Assembly: GCF_005144865.1 (NCBI RefSeq)
Contig: NZ_SWFM01000005.1
Coordinates: forward strand, 124,001-188,000
DNA: 64,000 bases
Origin: Guptibacillus hwajinpoensis
GTDB lineage: Bacteria; Bacillota; Bacilli; Bacillales; Guptibacillaceae
Reading direction: 5' to 3'
Part shown: in pieces, positions 24,781-32,829 of the stretch
Numbering within the stretch: position 1 is the first letter of the stretch
Layout: each line of letters begins with the position of its first letter
The notes under the pieces: model-generated
What the model was told of the DNA's origin: nothing
What the model saw: the letters and a program-made list of their open reading frames with translations, nothing else
Database searches by the model: none
Program-made: the position numbers and the translations under genes

Positions 24781-25317
24781 CTATTGATATAGGGAATAAA
24801 CAAGAACATGATAATACCTATTTCTTAAATAGACATGATCTCGAAATGTGCCTTCTTTTTGAAATCCCAATTGTTCAAGACGTATAACAGCTGCACGATT
24901 ATCCTCAATTGTTTGGGCATATATTTTGTGAAGGCGCATGTGGTCGAATCCATAGGTAATAACTGCTTTTGCTGCTTCTAAACCGTATCCATCTCGCCAG
25001 AAACCTCTTGAAAGAATAGCGCCTATTTCTGCTCTAGAAGATGTGCGATTCCAATTCTGAAAACCAACTGTGCCAATTAAATCCATGGATTCTTTTGATC
25101 GTATTCCCCACCTAATTGCATTTGTGGTGGAAATAGATGTCACATCTTTATATGCATTAATGTAGTGAAGAGCTTGTGTTTCAGTTTTCATTACTTTCCC
25201 ACCATCAAAATAAGTAACAAGAGGGTCTGAAAAAATTGAAAAAAGGGAGTCCAAATCATCTGTTTTAAGAGCTGTTAACGTCAGTCGATTTGTGTGAAGT
25301 ACAGGAAAAGACTGCAT
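24781..25317 (-). CDS. GNAT N-acetyltransferase, RimJ/RimL type
   Basis: 178 residues. TNRLTLTALKTDDLDSLFSI, LIGTVGFQNW, FWRDGYGLEAAKAVITYGFD and GFQKEGTFRDHVY trace the RimJ/RimL GNAT core. It is clearly paralogous to the protein at 1094-1648 (shared SIFSxP, LIGTxGFxNW and the C-terminal ending). These enzymes acetylate protein N-termini or small amines; the target is unknown. The start is ATG 25317, with GTGAGAGAAATC upstream giving only a modest ribosome site. Confidence 0.85.
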   Translation of the reverse strand: MQSFPVLHTNRLTLTALKTDDLDSLFSIFSDPLVTYFDGGKVMKTETQALHYINAYKDVTSISTTNAIRWGIRSKESMDLIGTVGFQNWNRTSSRAEIGAILSRGFWRDGYGLEAAKAVITYGFDHMRLHKIYAQTIEDNRAAVIRLEQLGFQKEGTFRDHVYLRNRYYHVLVYSLYQ

Positions 25318-25410
25318 TGATTTCTCTCACCATCCATTCTCCATAGCATATGCAGAAGAAAAGACGGTGTAGAGGGCTTATGGCGATGTTATAAGCCCGA
25401 ATCCAAGTGC

Positions 25411-26289
25411 TTATGGTTTTGGAAAGCGAACGGTAATAAAATTCTTAATAAATTCATCTTGATTGTTTTCATAATCCTCAATTGAAAGTGTAGAGCGTTT
25501 AAGGCTCTTATCAAAAAGGATGATTTTTCTACTGTCTTCTGTTCGGTTATAGGTGAATTGATACAGATAAGAAAAGCCAGGTCTTGTTGCAGGAAGCATT
25601 AAATAAGGCATGCGAGTGGCGCCAGGGCGTCTTCTTAATGCAAGTGCTTCAATCATTCCCTGTAGTGGTCGAAAACCTAACCCATGACCAAAAAAAGTCC
25701 CATCTCCTAAGTCAACAACGTTCTCGCCTTGCCATTCAGGGGTGAGAGGGTTTACGTCTGGATTCTTCACGTATCTAATATCACCTGGTAGATAATCGGG
25801 AGGGATATTATGCACGATTTGTAAATCTTGATCGAACTTCCAACCCCATAAACGAATATTAGCGAACAAACGATTAAATTGTTGAGGAGGAATCATTTTA
25901 ATGGCTGCCCGATATAAAATGATGATCATCGCTGTAGCACATTCGAATGCGTATAGCCTTCCATTTCGGTAGATATCTAGAACAGCTTCTGAAGCTGGTA
26001 CGCCCATCTTAAGTTGAAAAGCACCATCTGGAAGTAGCTGCCAGAACATTGGATTGCAGTGTGAACGATAGAAGTCCGCAAATTGCACACCGCTATAATA
26101 GAGTTCCCGCGAGCTTTCTGTGATAGCAACTCGAAATCGGACTTCAAAAAATAAAGCTTCAAGTGTTCGAAACGAATAGTTGAAATTACTATTGTACATC
26201 ACGTTAAGAATTGTCTGCTCCAGTGGGCTTTGTAACCCTGCATTCATAATTTCTTCCTTCTGTTTTCCACTACCTCCTATAATGATCAT
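25411..26289 (-). CDS. tgl: Protein-glutamine gamma-glutamyltransferase (spore coat transglutaminase)
   Basis: 292 residues. Tgl makes gamma-glutamyl-lysine cross-links between coat proteins during sporulation. The active-site segment YAFECATA puts the catalytic Cys near residue 117 (Cys 116 in B. subtilis Tgl), and the downstream PEWQGENVVDLGDGTFFGHG block with the catalytic His follows. It is about 45 residues longer than the B. subtilis enzyme, mostly at the C-terminus. ATG 26289 is six bases from GGAGG; an in-frame TTG at 26304 overlaps that site and is rejected. It overlaps the preceding gene by 20 bases, so the two are co-translated. Confidence 0.92.
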   Translation of the reverse strand: MIIIGGSGKQKEEIMNAGLQSPLEQTILNVMYNSNFNYSFRTLEALFFEVRFRVAITESSRELYYSGVQFADFYRSHCNPMFWQLLPDGAFQLKMGVPASEAVLDIYRNGRLYAFECATAMIIILYRAAIKMIPPQQFNRLFANIRLWGWKFDQDLQIVHNIPPDYLPGDIRYVKNPDVNPLTPEWQGENVVDLGDGTFFGHGLGFRPLQGMIEALALRRRPGATRMPYLMLPATRPGFSYLYQFTYNRTEDSRKIILFDKSLKRSTLSIEDYENNQDEFIKNFITVRFPKP

Positions 26290-27217
26290 GTTGAACCTCC
26301 TCAATCAACCTAATCTGAGCATCTAGAGGTCGCTTCATCCACTCCTTCCATTCTTCACGAGATTTCCTCCTTAATTTGTATGAGAAATCTGCTAAATTCT
26401 CTTTAAGGTCTTCTGAAAGCGATTGAAATGTTAGATCTTCATGTCGTTCAAATGATTGTGTGCTGCGCTGCTCCTTATATTTCGCGAAATAATCCACCAC
26501 ATAAGGCGAGAGTTCAGCAGTCATTTCGTAGTTATTTTCATTAGGAGAAAGGTATGGGAGATTTTCTTCATACCAGCTTCTGAAATATGCATAGCGGTCG
26601 GTACTTTCATCGAGTCCAGTTACAAAGTGAAGAAGCTCACTTGCAAACGCTACTTGTTTCTGAGAAGGTGATTGTAATTTTTCACCTATAGGGAGGAGGC
26701 TAGAAAAATTTCTAGACGAGAAATACGCACATGTTAAGTAGTGGGTAGAATGATCATCCTCTTTCCTTTTAAATAGTAAGTCGGATACAAGAGGGATATC
26801 AGTAGGATCCTGATAAATCGTTGTAAGCAATCCTGCTGATCTGTCAATAACAAGACGATATCTCGCATTCAATTTATCTACTGAACCTGTTTCCACCATC
26901 CATCTGAGAACGGAATGAACGAATTGTGGGAGATCACAGATTGAATAAGGAAATGGGGCAGAAGGTGTACGTTCCTTTGCCAAAATATCCTGTTGAATAG
27001 CAAGTGCAACCTTATTCCGATCTGAAAGATATTTAATCATTCCGTTCTCACGAATTGTAGAAGAAAGAATATAGAGGGTTGAATAGGTGAGACTTTCATC
27101 ATTAAGATGGGTAGCAGTCAACTTCTTATCATGCTGAATGAGTTCAAAAACATGCTTCTCAAGTCGTTTAATTCCTTCTGTTTTCCGGATTGTCTCCAAG
27201 GAAAGTGATGGATTCAT
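26270..27217 (-). CDS. Hypothetical protein co-transcribed with tgl
   Basis: 315 residues, family not recognised. Soluble and helix-rich, with acidic and basic patches and no Cys cluster (a single ICDLP and TCAYF); the ending EEWKEWMKRPLDAQIRLIEE is strongly charged. GGAGG precedes the ATG. Its last 20 bases overlap the start of tgl, which suggests a job in spore-coat assembly or in handling the transglutaminase, but that rests on context only. A 147-base gap separates it from the divergent permease genes. Confidence 0.65.
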   Translation of the reverse strand: MNPSLSLETIRKTEGIKRLEKHVFELIQHDKKLTATHLNDESLTYSTLYILSSTIRENGMIKYLSDRNKVALAIQQDILAKERTPSAPFPYSICDLPQFVHSVLRWMVETGSVDKLNARYRLVIDRSAGLLTTIYQDPTDIPLVSDLLFKRKEDDHSTHYLTCAYFSSRNFSSLLPIGEKLQSPSQKQVAFASELLHFVTGLDESTDRYAYFRSWYEENLPYLSPNENNYEMTAELSPYVVDYFAKYKEQRSTQSFERHEDLTFQSLSEDLKENLADFSYKLRRKSREEWKEWMKRPLDAQIRLIEEVQHDHYRR

Positions 27218-27364
27218 CGTGTATCCTCCTTTCTAAAGTCCGCTATTTAAATCGTATTCCTATAGAAGACAAATCATCACTGGTAATAAAAAAACCATCA
27301 AACAGAAACCTTTAGGGACTAGTATCGTCTTTATATTGAAGAGGTTATAAAAGGGGGATAAGAG

Positions 27365-28222
27365 ATGGGGAAAAAAGTAACACATATTGGATTGAAGTTT
27401 ATAGGAGCTTTTCTAGGTGTTCTTCTTCTTGGTGCCATACCTGGTTTGTTCGATGGAATGAATCTTACCTTCTCAGGGTATGTGAACAGACTTTTCACTA
27501 CGATTGATAAACTGATTCATTATGAAGAGCTGACTTTTCGTTCAGGTGATGAAATCTATCAATTATTTCCTACTATATTTGAATACCTAACTTATTCATT
27601 AGTGATTTTGTTTGGTGCATTAGCTTTATCGTTTCTAGTGGGGTTCTTACTTACATATATTACTCTCCATCTTCCTGCACCACTTCAGAAAGTATTCAGG
27701 AGAATAGCGTTCATAGTGGAGTCACTACCGGATGTATGTATTCTTGCGATGGTTCAAATCGCAGTCATCTGGATCTATAAAAAAACCAACATTCTCGTAA
27801 TGGATGTAGCGGCATTTGATCGGATTTACACAATGCCAATTCTCGTCCTCTCAGTGTTGCCAACTTTTCTATTCTACCGAATTATGCTTCTCGTGTTTGA
27901 AGAGGAATTAGCAAGACCTTATGTAACATTAGCTCGGACAAAGGGGATAGAATCATCAGTTATCCTACTTTTTCACGTTTTTCGAAACGCGATCTTATCA
28001 ATCTACTTTCATTCAAAATCAATAGTCTGGTTTGCTCTTTCTAACTTATTTATTATGGAATTTGTGTTTAATCTTAATGGCTTGATCCGTTTCATTTATG
28101 AACATCCAACACCCGAAATTTTCACGGTCAGTGCCTTGTTATTATTTATCCCGATCTTTATCGTTCTGAGTATTTATCAAGGACTAGCGGAACGAGCTTC
28201 AAAAGAAGAGGCACTATTATAA
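27365..28222 (+). CDS. ABC transporter permease, OppB/DppB-like
   Basis: 285 residues, about six membrane helices. The binding-protein-dependent permease signature is visible as EELARPYVTLARTKGIESSV (EAA loop), followed by LFHVFRNAILSI. An extracytoplasmic stretch after the first helix is typical of DppB/OppB proteins for peptides or nickel. A GGGGGATA site precedes the ATG. The second permease begins 22 bases later. No ATPase or substrate-binding protein is next to the pair, so the complex must borrow them from elsewhere or have another role. Confidence 0.8.
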   Translation: MGKKVTHIGLKFIGAFLGVLLLGAIPGLFDGMNLTFSGYVNRLFTTIDKLIHYEELTFRSGDEIYQLFPTIFEYLTYSLVILFGALALSFLVGFLLTYITLHLPAPLQKVFRRIAFIVESLPDVCILAMVQIAVIWIYKKTNILVMDVAAFDRIYTMPILVLSVLPTFLFYRIMLLVFEEELARPYVTLARTKGIESSVILLFHVFRNAILSIYFHSKSIVWFALSNLFIMEFVFNLNGLIRFIYEHPTPEIFTVSALLLFIPIFIVLSIYQGLAERASKEEALL

Positions 28223-28244
28223 AGAATGAGTGGAGGTAGATAAA

Positions 28245-29297
28245 ATGCTGAGAAATGCACTACGAAATCCGATGTTTGTTTCTGGAACACTCTTTGTCCT
28301 CATTCTTTTTGGTAGCAGTTTGTATTATTCCTTAGTTTTTCATGATCAGGTTCCACAAACCTCAATGTATTACAATGATGACGGGCAATTGATTGACCGT
28401 TCTCCTCTTTCACCTGCACAGGTTCCACCATTTGGAACCGATAAGTACGGCTACCATTTATTTGAGCAAATCATAATTGGCGCTAAATATACGATTGGTA
28501 TTGCTTTTATAGTTGCTTCAATGAGAATGGCGCTCTCATTTATAGGAGGGGTTCTTGCAGGCACTTATCTGCAAAGAACTTTAAGAAGTACTTCAGGCTT
28601 AGTTGATGCAATGCAATATATCCCAATATCCTTATTGAGTTATTTTATTTTAAGAGGTGTTTTAATGGAAAACGGGATGGAAGGGACTTTTCAATATAGT
28701 TTTGTAGAGCGTGTTATTTTTGAAGTCGTTATTCTGACCGCCGTTGCGATTCCTACAACGACAACGTTAATATCTAACGAGACAAACGCTGTGTGGGGGA
28801 GGGAGTTTATTGAAGGGGCTAGAACGTTGGGAGGCTCAAGAAGTCATATTCTGTACAAACACATTTTCCCACATCTTGGTCCGCGAATGGTTCTCATTTT
28901 TCTTCAACAAATGGTGAATGTGCTAATCCTTTTACTTCATCTCGGTTTGTTGAAATTATTTTTTGGCGGGACATTCTTTAATTATGATCCTCTATTAGGA
29001 AATGAATATCTTTCAGTGTCATCAGAATGGTCAGGACTAATCGGCCATACATTTAAATTTCTTCCATACGAAACGTGGATTCCGCTTATTCCTATTCTCT
29101 TTTTTGTGTTGGTCATTCTAGCGGTGAATTTTGCTTTAGAGGGTTTTAAACAGGCAATGGAAAGGCAGAGTGAGAGTGGCGTGCGGAGAAGAAAACCAAT
29201 TGTTCAAAATAAAGAAGCAATCGTCAATCAAGATTCTTTTTCTTTTATTAACGATAGAAGCGATTCATATATTCAGCGCAAAATTGCAAGCAGGTAA
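28245..29297 (+). CDS. ABC transporter permease, OppC/DppC-like
   Basis: 350 residues. The layout (one helix, an extracytoplasmic insert VPPFGTDKYGYHLFEQIIIG, then five helices) is that of OppC/DppC; FGTDxxGxxLF is the diagnostic motif. The EAA loop reads EFIEGARTLGGSRSHILYKH. The C-terminal 50 residues are basic, Ser/Arg-rich and probably cytoplasmic, which is unusual. ATG 28245 is chosen (GGAGGT seven bases upstream); a GTG at 28230 overlaps that site. It ends at a bidirectional terminator. Confidence 0.8.
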   Translation: MLRNALRNPMFVSGTLFVLILFGSSLYYSLVFHDQVPQTSMYYNDDGQLIDRSPLSPAQVPPFGTDKYGYHLFEQIIIGAKYTIGIAFIVASMRMALSFIGGVLAGTYLQRTLRSTSGLVDAMQYIPISLLSYFILRGVLMENGMEGTFQYSFVERVIFEVVILTAVAIPTTTTLISNETNAVWGREFIEGARTLGGSRSHILYKHIFPHLGPRMVLIFLQQMVNVLILLLHLGLLKLFFGGTFFNYDPLLGNEYLSVSSEWSGLIGHTFKFLPYETWIPLIPILFFVLVILAVNFALEGFKQAMERQSESGVRRRKPIVQNKEAIVNQDSFSFINDRSDSYIQRKIASR

Positions 29298-29302
29298 GAA
29301 AT

Positions 29303-29329
29303 AAAAGCACAATCAGGGATTGTGCTTTT
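29303..29329. terminator. Bidirectional terminator, permease pair and ArsR gene
   Basis: AAAAGCACAATC and GATTGTGCTTTT, perfect 12-pair stem with a three-base loop, between convergent genes. Confidence 0.9.
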
Positions 29330-29909
29330 ATTCGATTGTTGCCCACATTTCCTTCGGGTTTAGTTCGTAAATGTTATTCTCGCGGTACATAAAATGATTA
29401 ATAATAAATTCTCTACGAATTGTCGCGAAATCAGGATGGAACCTTTTAATGTACTCATTAATTTCTTTCTCAGGGTACTTTTTCCCTGGTTCTAAACCAT
29501 TGATCAAGTGCTTAAGAATAATGATCTTTTTCTTTCGTTGAGAAGGAAGATGTTTTAAGGTACCATCTGCTGCTATGAAATTATTCACCACTGCTTGCGT
29601 TTGCGTTTTCAATGAATCGTCCTCCTTATCATGTTCAGGCTGGTAAAGCATTTTAGATAGGGCTTCAGAATAAGAGCGGAATTTCTTCTCGTCAATGTGG
29701 TAGTAGATGGTGTTTTTATCTCTACGTTGGTTAACGATGCCAGTGTCTCTTAATTTAGTCATATGATGAGTGATGGTAGGTGCTTTTAACCCAAGTTTGC
29801 CAGCGATTGCTTGTCCGTGGAGAGGACCTGTCGCAAGTAACGTAAGAATTCGTATTCGAGTTGGGTCACCGAGTGTTTTATGAAAATTGACTAATCTGTT
29901 TAACTGCAA
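29328..29909 (-). CDS. ArsR-family regulator with C-terminal DUF2087
   Basis: 193 residues. The N-terminal winged helix ([40 protein letters not shown]) is ArsR-like; no metal-binding Cys or His cluster is visible. The C-terminal part (TLKHLPSQRKKKIIILKHLI, EKEINEYIKRFHPDFATIRR) is DUF2087, found in regulators that often sense non-metal signals. The start is TTG 29909, seven bases from AGGAGGT. Two TCTAATTAGA palindromes lie just upstream and are the likely operator. It converges on the permease pair; regulation of those genes is possible but not shown. Confidence 0.85.
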   Translation of the reverse strand: MQLNRLVNFHKTLGDPTRIRILTLLATGPLHGQAIAGKLGLKAPTITHHMTKLRDTGIVNQRRDKNTIYYHIDEKKFRSYSEALSKMLYQPEHDKEDDSLKTQTQAVVNNFIAADGTLKHLPSQRKKKIIILKHLINGLEPGKKYPEKEINEYIKRFHPDFATIRREFIINHFMYRENNIYELNPKEMWATIE

Positions 29910-29926
29910 TAGGCTACCTCCTGTTG

Positions 29927-29966
29927 TCTAATTAGATAATAATCTAATTAGATGATAGTCTAACTT
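29927..29966 (-). promoter_or_regulatory. Tandem TCTAATTAGA operators of the ArsR-DUF2087 gene
   Basis: TCTAATTAGA occurs exactly at 29927-29936 and 29943-29952 (16 bases apart) with a degenerate third unit TCTAACTTA after it. The proximity to the start codon suggests autorepression. Confidence 0.65.
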
Positions 29967-30071
29967 ATGTGGTTTGTCAAAACTTTCAAATTTAATCATT
30001 TTATCCTTAGACTCATTCCTTCATTCCTTCAACGCCTTTTATTAAAAGGCACTTTTCTAAAGGCTCTTTTC

Positions 30072-30168
30072 GTATACATTGTTGCTATAAGTGTGGGTTA
30101 ATTTCCGCTCCAATTAGCTAAGTGTGGTTTTTTATATAAAAATTCTTTCAAAAGCAACAATATTTACG
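30072..30168 (-). repeat. Dispersed repeat lacking its GC-rich core, inverted
   Basis: Only the AT-rich arms remain: GTATACATTGTTGCTATAAG..., one TTTCCGCTCC, AATTAGCTAAGTGTGG..., and AAAGCAACAATATTTACG. The core, flanked elsewhere by two TTCCGCTCCA motifs, is gone, leaving one copy of that motif. It occupies part of the 430-base gene-free stretch 29910-30339; the remaining bases after 30170 show no feature I can name. Confidence 0.8.
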
Positions 30169-30339
30169 AAAATGGACCATTAGAATGCCGAATCTACACC
30201 TATAAAGTTGCGATAGTATTAAAAAATTTATTATAGATGCCCCTTTTTCCTCTTTTCATTCGATATATAAGGTAGGAGGGAGGACGTTAGTTCAAGTAGA
30301 TTAAACAAGAGATTTAATTGAAGAGAGGAGTGAGGGTTC

Positions 30340-30987
30340 ATGATTATTATTGACGCCGGTCATGGTGGGGCGGATCCAGGAGCAAAAGGACATGGCATAA
30401 TCGAAAAAGACTGGACACTTGAAGTGTCGATACATCAGTATCACTTTCTGAGAAAATTAGGTATACAGTGTCTGGTGACAAGGGAAAGGGATTTACTGTT
30501 ACCACCAGAAAAAAGAGTTGCTCTTGTAAAGCAATCAGGGGCAAAGGTATGTATTAGTAATCATTATAACGCAGGTGGGGGGAGCGGGGCTGAAGTTATC
30601 CATTCGATCTATTCAAAGAGTAATTTGGCAAATCAGACAGCAGATGCATTAATGAACGCAGGTATGCCGGTACGGCGAGTGTTTTCGCGAAAAGGAGCAG
30701 GTGGCGATTATTATTACATGCATCGCTTAACAGGATCAGTAGAGACAATCATTGTAGAATATGGATTTATAGATTCTTCTGTTGATACAAAGAAGTTAAA
30801 CGTTCGTTCATTTCGTCTCAAACTGGCAGAGGAAGCAGCACTTGCTGCAGTAAAGTATACAAGAGGTGTTAAAAATTCACTCTATGTTGTTCAAGCTGGT
30901 GCTTTTCATGCTAAAGATAAAGCAGAGAAACTATGCGGGGAGTTAAAACAAAAAGGGTATGAGGCATTTGTGAAAAAAGAAGGCTAA
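30340..30987 (+). CDS. N-acetylmuramoyl-L-alanine amidase (Amidase_3) with a half SPOR unit
   Basis: 215 residues. The Amidase_3 catalytic domain hydrolyses the amide link between muramic acid and L-alanine in peptidoglycan. Zinc ligands His 8 (DAGHGGADPGA), Glu 22 and His 75 (SNHYNAGG) and the catalytic Glu 140 (VEYGFIDSS) are all visible. The C-terminal SLYVVQAGAFHAKDKAEKLC and KQKGYEAFVKKEG form one 35-residue SPOR-type unit where CwlC-like enzymes have two. There is no signal peptide, as in mother-cell lytic amidases of sporulating cells, so a role in mother-cell lysis is plausible. Confidence 0.88.
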   Translation: MIIIDAGHGGADPGAKGHGIIEKDWTLEVSIHQYHFLRKLGIQCLVTRERDLLLPPEKRVALVKQSGAKVCISNHYNAGGGSGAEVIHSIYSKSNLANQTADALMNAGMPVRRVFSRKGAGGDYYYMHRLTGSVETIIVEYGFIDSSVDTKKLNVRSFRLKLAEEAALAAVKYTRGVKNSLYVVQAGAFHAKDKAEKLCGELKQKGYEAFVKKEG

Positions 30988-31008
30988 CCATAATGGTTAG
31001 TCTTTTTT
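30981..31008 (+). terminator. Terminator of the amidase gene
   Basis: GGCTAACC, five bases, GGTTAGTC, then six T; it begins inside the stop codon region. Confidence 0.8.
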
Positions 31009-31027
31009 ACTTTATTTTAAAGGCACT

Positions 31028-31058
31028 AAAAAGAGCCGTGCACGGCACGACTCTTTTC
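31028..31058 (-). terminator. Terminator of the YfhE-like gene
   Basis: AAAAGAG..GTGC and GCAC..CTCTTTT form an interrupted stem; A-run on the plus strand gives the T-run on the minus strand. Confidence 0.75.
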
Positions 31059-31063
31059 ATGAA

Positions 31064-31231
31064 TTATTTAAGTAGATCAGGGTTTTCACTTTTAGCTCGT
31101 TTCACTTTCGGCTTACGAATGCCCCCTGCGATATCTGCTTTCTTAAATTCTTTCGCATATGCTACCTCTTGAGCGTCACTTAATGAAAAACCGCTCTCGT
31201 GTATTGGTTGATATTGAGAATTCTTAGCCAT
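31064..31231 (-). CDS. YfhE-like small protein, general stress regulon
   Basis: 55 residues. The segment FSLSDAQEVAYAKEFKKADI with the following basic, Pro-containing tail resembles YfhE-family proteins (L(S)xxQEVxYxxEFKxAD). These are small soluble proteins of unknown function. The perfect -35 and near-perfect -10 of a sigB promoter at 31268-31293 agrees with the known sigB control of yfhE in B. subtilis. ATG 31231 is preceded by AGGAGG; the longer frame from 31288 runs over the promoter and is rejected. Confidence 0.7.
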   Translation of the reverse strand: MAKNSQYQPIHESGFSLSDAQEVAYAKEFKKADIAGGIRKPKVKRAKSENPDLLK

Positions 31232-31267
31232 TTGTAACTCCTCCTTATAATGTCTCTTATAATTTGG

Positions 31268-31293
31268 GTACCCGTGTGAAAATCTCATTAAAC
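31268..31293 (-). promoter_or_regulatory. sigB promoter of the YfhE-like gene
   Basis: On the minus strand GTTTAA (31293-31288), 14 bases, GGGTAC (31273-31268): 6 of 6 and 5 of 6 to the sigB consensus, with the ATG 37 bases downstream. Confidence 0.8.
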
Positions 31294-31367
31294 ATACAGT
31301 TGTAATTTTGTTAAACGATTCATATTTGTGGTACCTTATAATTAATCAATTAATTTGCGGAGGCACT

Positions 31368-31682
31368 ATGAAGAAAAAAAGAATACTAAACATTATTATA
31401 GCAAGTATCGTAACTCTTATTAGCCTATTTGTAATTGGAAGGTATACGTATGTACATGAAGAGCATATTGAGCGTGGTGAAGTGATTAAAAAGGAAAAGA
31501 CCGATCACCATTACTACGTATTTGTTCAACCGGAAGGTGAAGGGGAAGCTAAAGAATTGTTAATGGAAGAGAAAATGAGCTGGCACCTTGTTCAAGAAGG
31601 TGAGATATACAACGTGCACTATTCATGGTACGGAGCAAAGGAACCGACAATTGAAGAGATGGAACGAATAGAACGCGAATAA
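31368..31682 (+). CDS. Membrane-anchored hypothetical protein
   Basis: 104 residues. A basic start (MKKKR), one membrane helix (ILNIIIASIVTLISLFVIGR) and an extracytoplasmic beta-rich domain (IERGEVIKKEKTDHHYYVFV) ending in an acidic helix. The family is not recognised; it resembles short YxeA-like secreted domains only in outline. ATG 31368 has GGAGG five bases upstream; the earlier in-frame start at 31308 lacks one. The stop lies inside a hairpin shared with the convergent gerC gene. Confidence 0.7.
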   Translation: MKKKRILNIIIASIVTLISLFVIGRYTYVHEEHIERGEVIKKEKTDHHYYVFVQPEGEGEAKELLMEEKMSWHLVQEGEIYNVHYSWYGAKEPTIEEMERIERE

Positions 31683-31697
31683 GTACATTCGCGTTCT
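31670..31697. terminator. Bidirectional hairpin overlapping two stop codons
   Basis: AGAACGCGAAT and ATTCGCGTTCT, perfect 11-pair stem that covers the ends of both convergent genes. Confidence 0.8.
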
Positions 31698-32829
31698 ATT
31701 TAATAATGCCTGTTTCATCAATTTCCACTTTAACTTTTGCCTCTAGCTTGATTTCTTTATATTCATCCTCCCACCTCTCAGAATTCCATACCTTATGATG
31801 ATAGGCATTCATATCACGACCAATTCCAAGAAAGTCACAGTTCGCTTCCTGCAATTTTTGTAAAATATCATTAGCTCTTACTGTTAGTCTTTGTGATAAT
31901 TCGTCAGCAATATCTTTTACTTGGCTCCTTTCCATCAGATGATTTTGAGGATATTCTGCAATGTTTCCTATAATTTCAAGATTGATGACAGCTTTGTCTA
32001 ATTTACCATTTTGGAAAGAATAGGCCATGTCTGGTGAGGATTTGCGTACGCTAATTGTTACTGTATTCGTAAGAAACCCATTATCTGGATCATTATCAAG
32101 AGCTTCTATAATATTAGTTTGACTACTTTTATTATCGTTCATTAATAGGAGTAGTTTCGATTCCATAGGTGAGAGTGTAGCACCTGTAAAAGTGGTGTGA
32201 TGAAATAACGCTAACCCATCAAACTCAGGGCTTTGTACTTCTTGGTTATAAGAAATATAGGGTAGAGCGTAATCTTGACCCTCGTCTAAAGAGTAACGAA
32301 AAGCTTTCTCAACAGTCATTTTTGTGGCTTCTGTTTTGTCTTCTGCTCCTTTAATTAAATCTGTCGTAAACTCTGTTATGAGGGTATCGCCAATATGATC
32401 AAGTTTATACATATCTAAAGCTCTACCTTCTACGACTGCTATTCTTGCATCCAGAGGACTTTTGGGATCTCGAAATAAAATATCTAACATATGATCAATG
32501 TTGTGCTTGGCAACTTCCTCTCCTAGGAGGAGAAGTTGATTCTTTGATGCACTTAGTTGCTTTGAAATGATTCGATCCATTTGTAACCTTGTATCACGTG
32601 AAGAACTCCCGACAACAGATACAACGCGATTCGAGTATACGCCCCCTTGACTAACTGGTATCCCAAGGTTACGAACGACGAAGGTTGTTCGTATCAAGTT
32701 ATTCTCCTCATAATCAAAACCAGCCCCATACACTAACTTTGATTCTTTTAACAATTCTTGATCCCAGCAAGATGTTAGTACGAGAGTGGAACAAACGATA
32801 AGAATAGTATGAAATAGTTTCTTTATCAT
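31696..32829 (-). CDS. gerC: Spore germination receptor lipoprotein subunit, Ger(x)C family (operon 1)
   Basis: 377 residues. Signal peptide with lipobox LTSC (Cys 21) and the family's CWDQELLKES opening; then the three-domain GerC body with YGAGFDYEENNLIRTT, SKQLSASKNQLLLLGEE, and the C-terminal DILQKLQEANCDFLGIG. GerC anchors the receptor at the outer face of the inner spore membrane. The ATG overlaps the stop of the permease subunit gene (ATGA). The nutrient sensed cannot be predicted. Confidence 0.92.
   Translation of the reverse strand: MIKKLFHTILIVCSTLVLTSCWDQELLKESKLVYGAGFDYEENNLIRTTFVVRNLGIPVSQGGVYSNRVVSVVGSSSRDTRLQMDRIISKQLSASKNQLLLLGEEVAKHNIDHMLDILFRDPKSPLDARIAVVEGRALDMYKLDHIGDTLITEFTTDLIKGAEDKTEATKMTVEKAFRYSLDEGQDYALPYISYNQEVQSPEFDGLALFHHTTFTGATLSPMESKLLLLMNDNKSSQTNIIEALDNDPDNGFLTNTVTISVRKSSPDMAYSFQNGKLDKAVINLEIIGNIAEYPQNHLMERSQVKDIADELSQRLTVRANDILQKLQEANCDFLGIGRDMNAYHHKVWNSERWEDEYKEIKLEAKVKVEIDETGIIK

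Noticed and set aside
25375..25398. Terminator between tgl and the acetyltransferase gene
   Set aside because: GGGCTTAT and ATAAGCCC pair, but no T-run follows on either strand, so termination is not supported.
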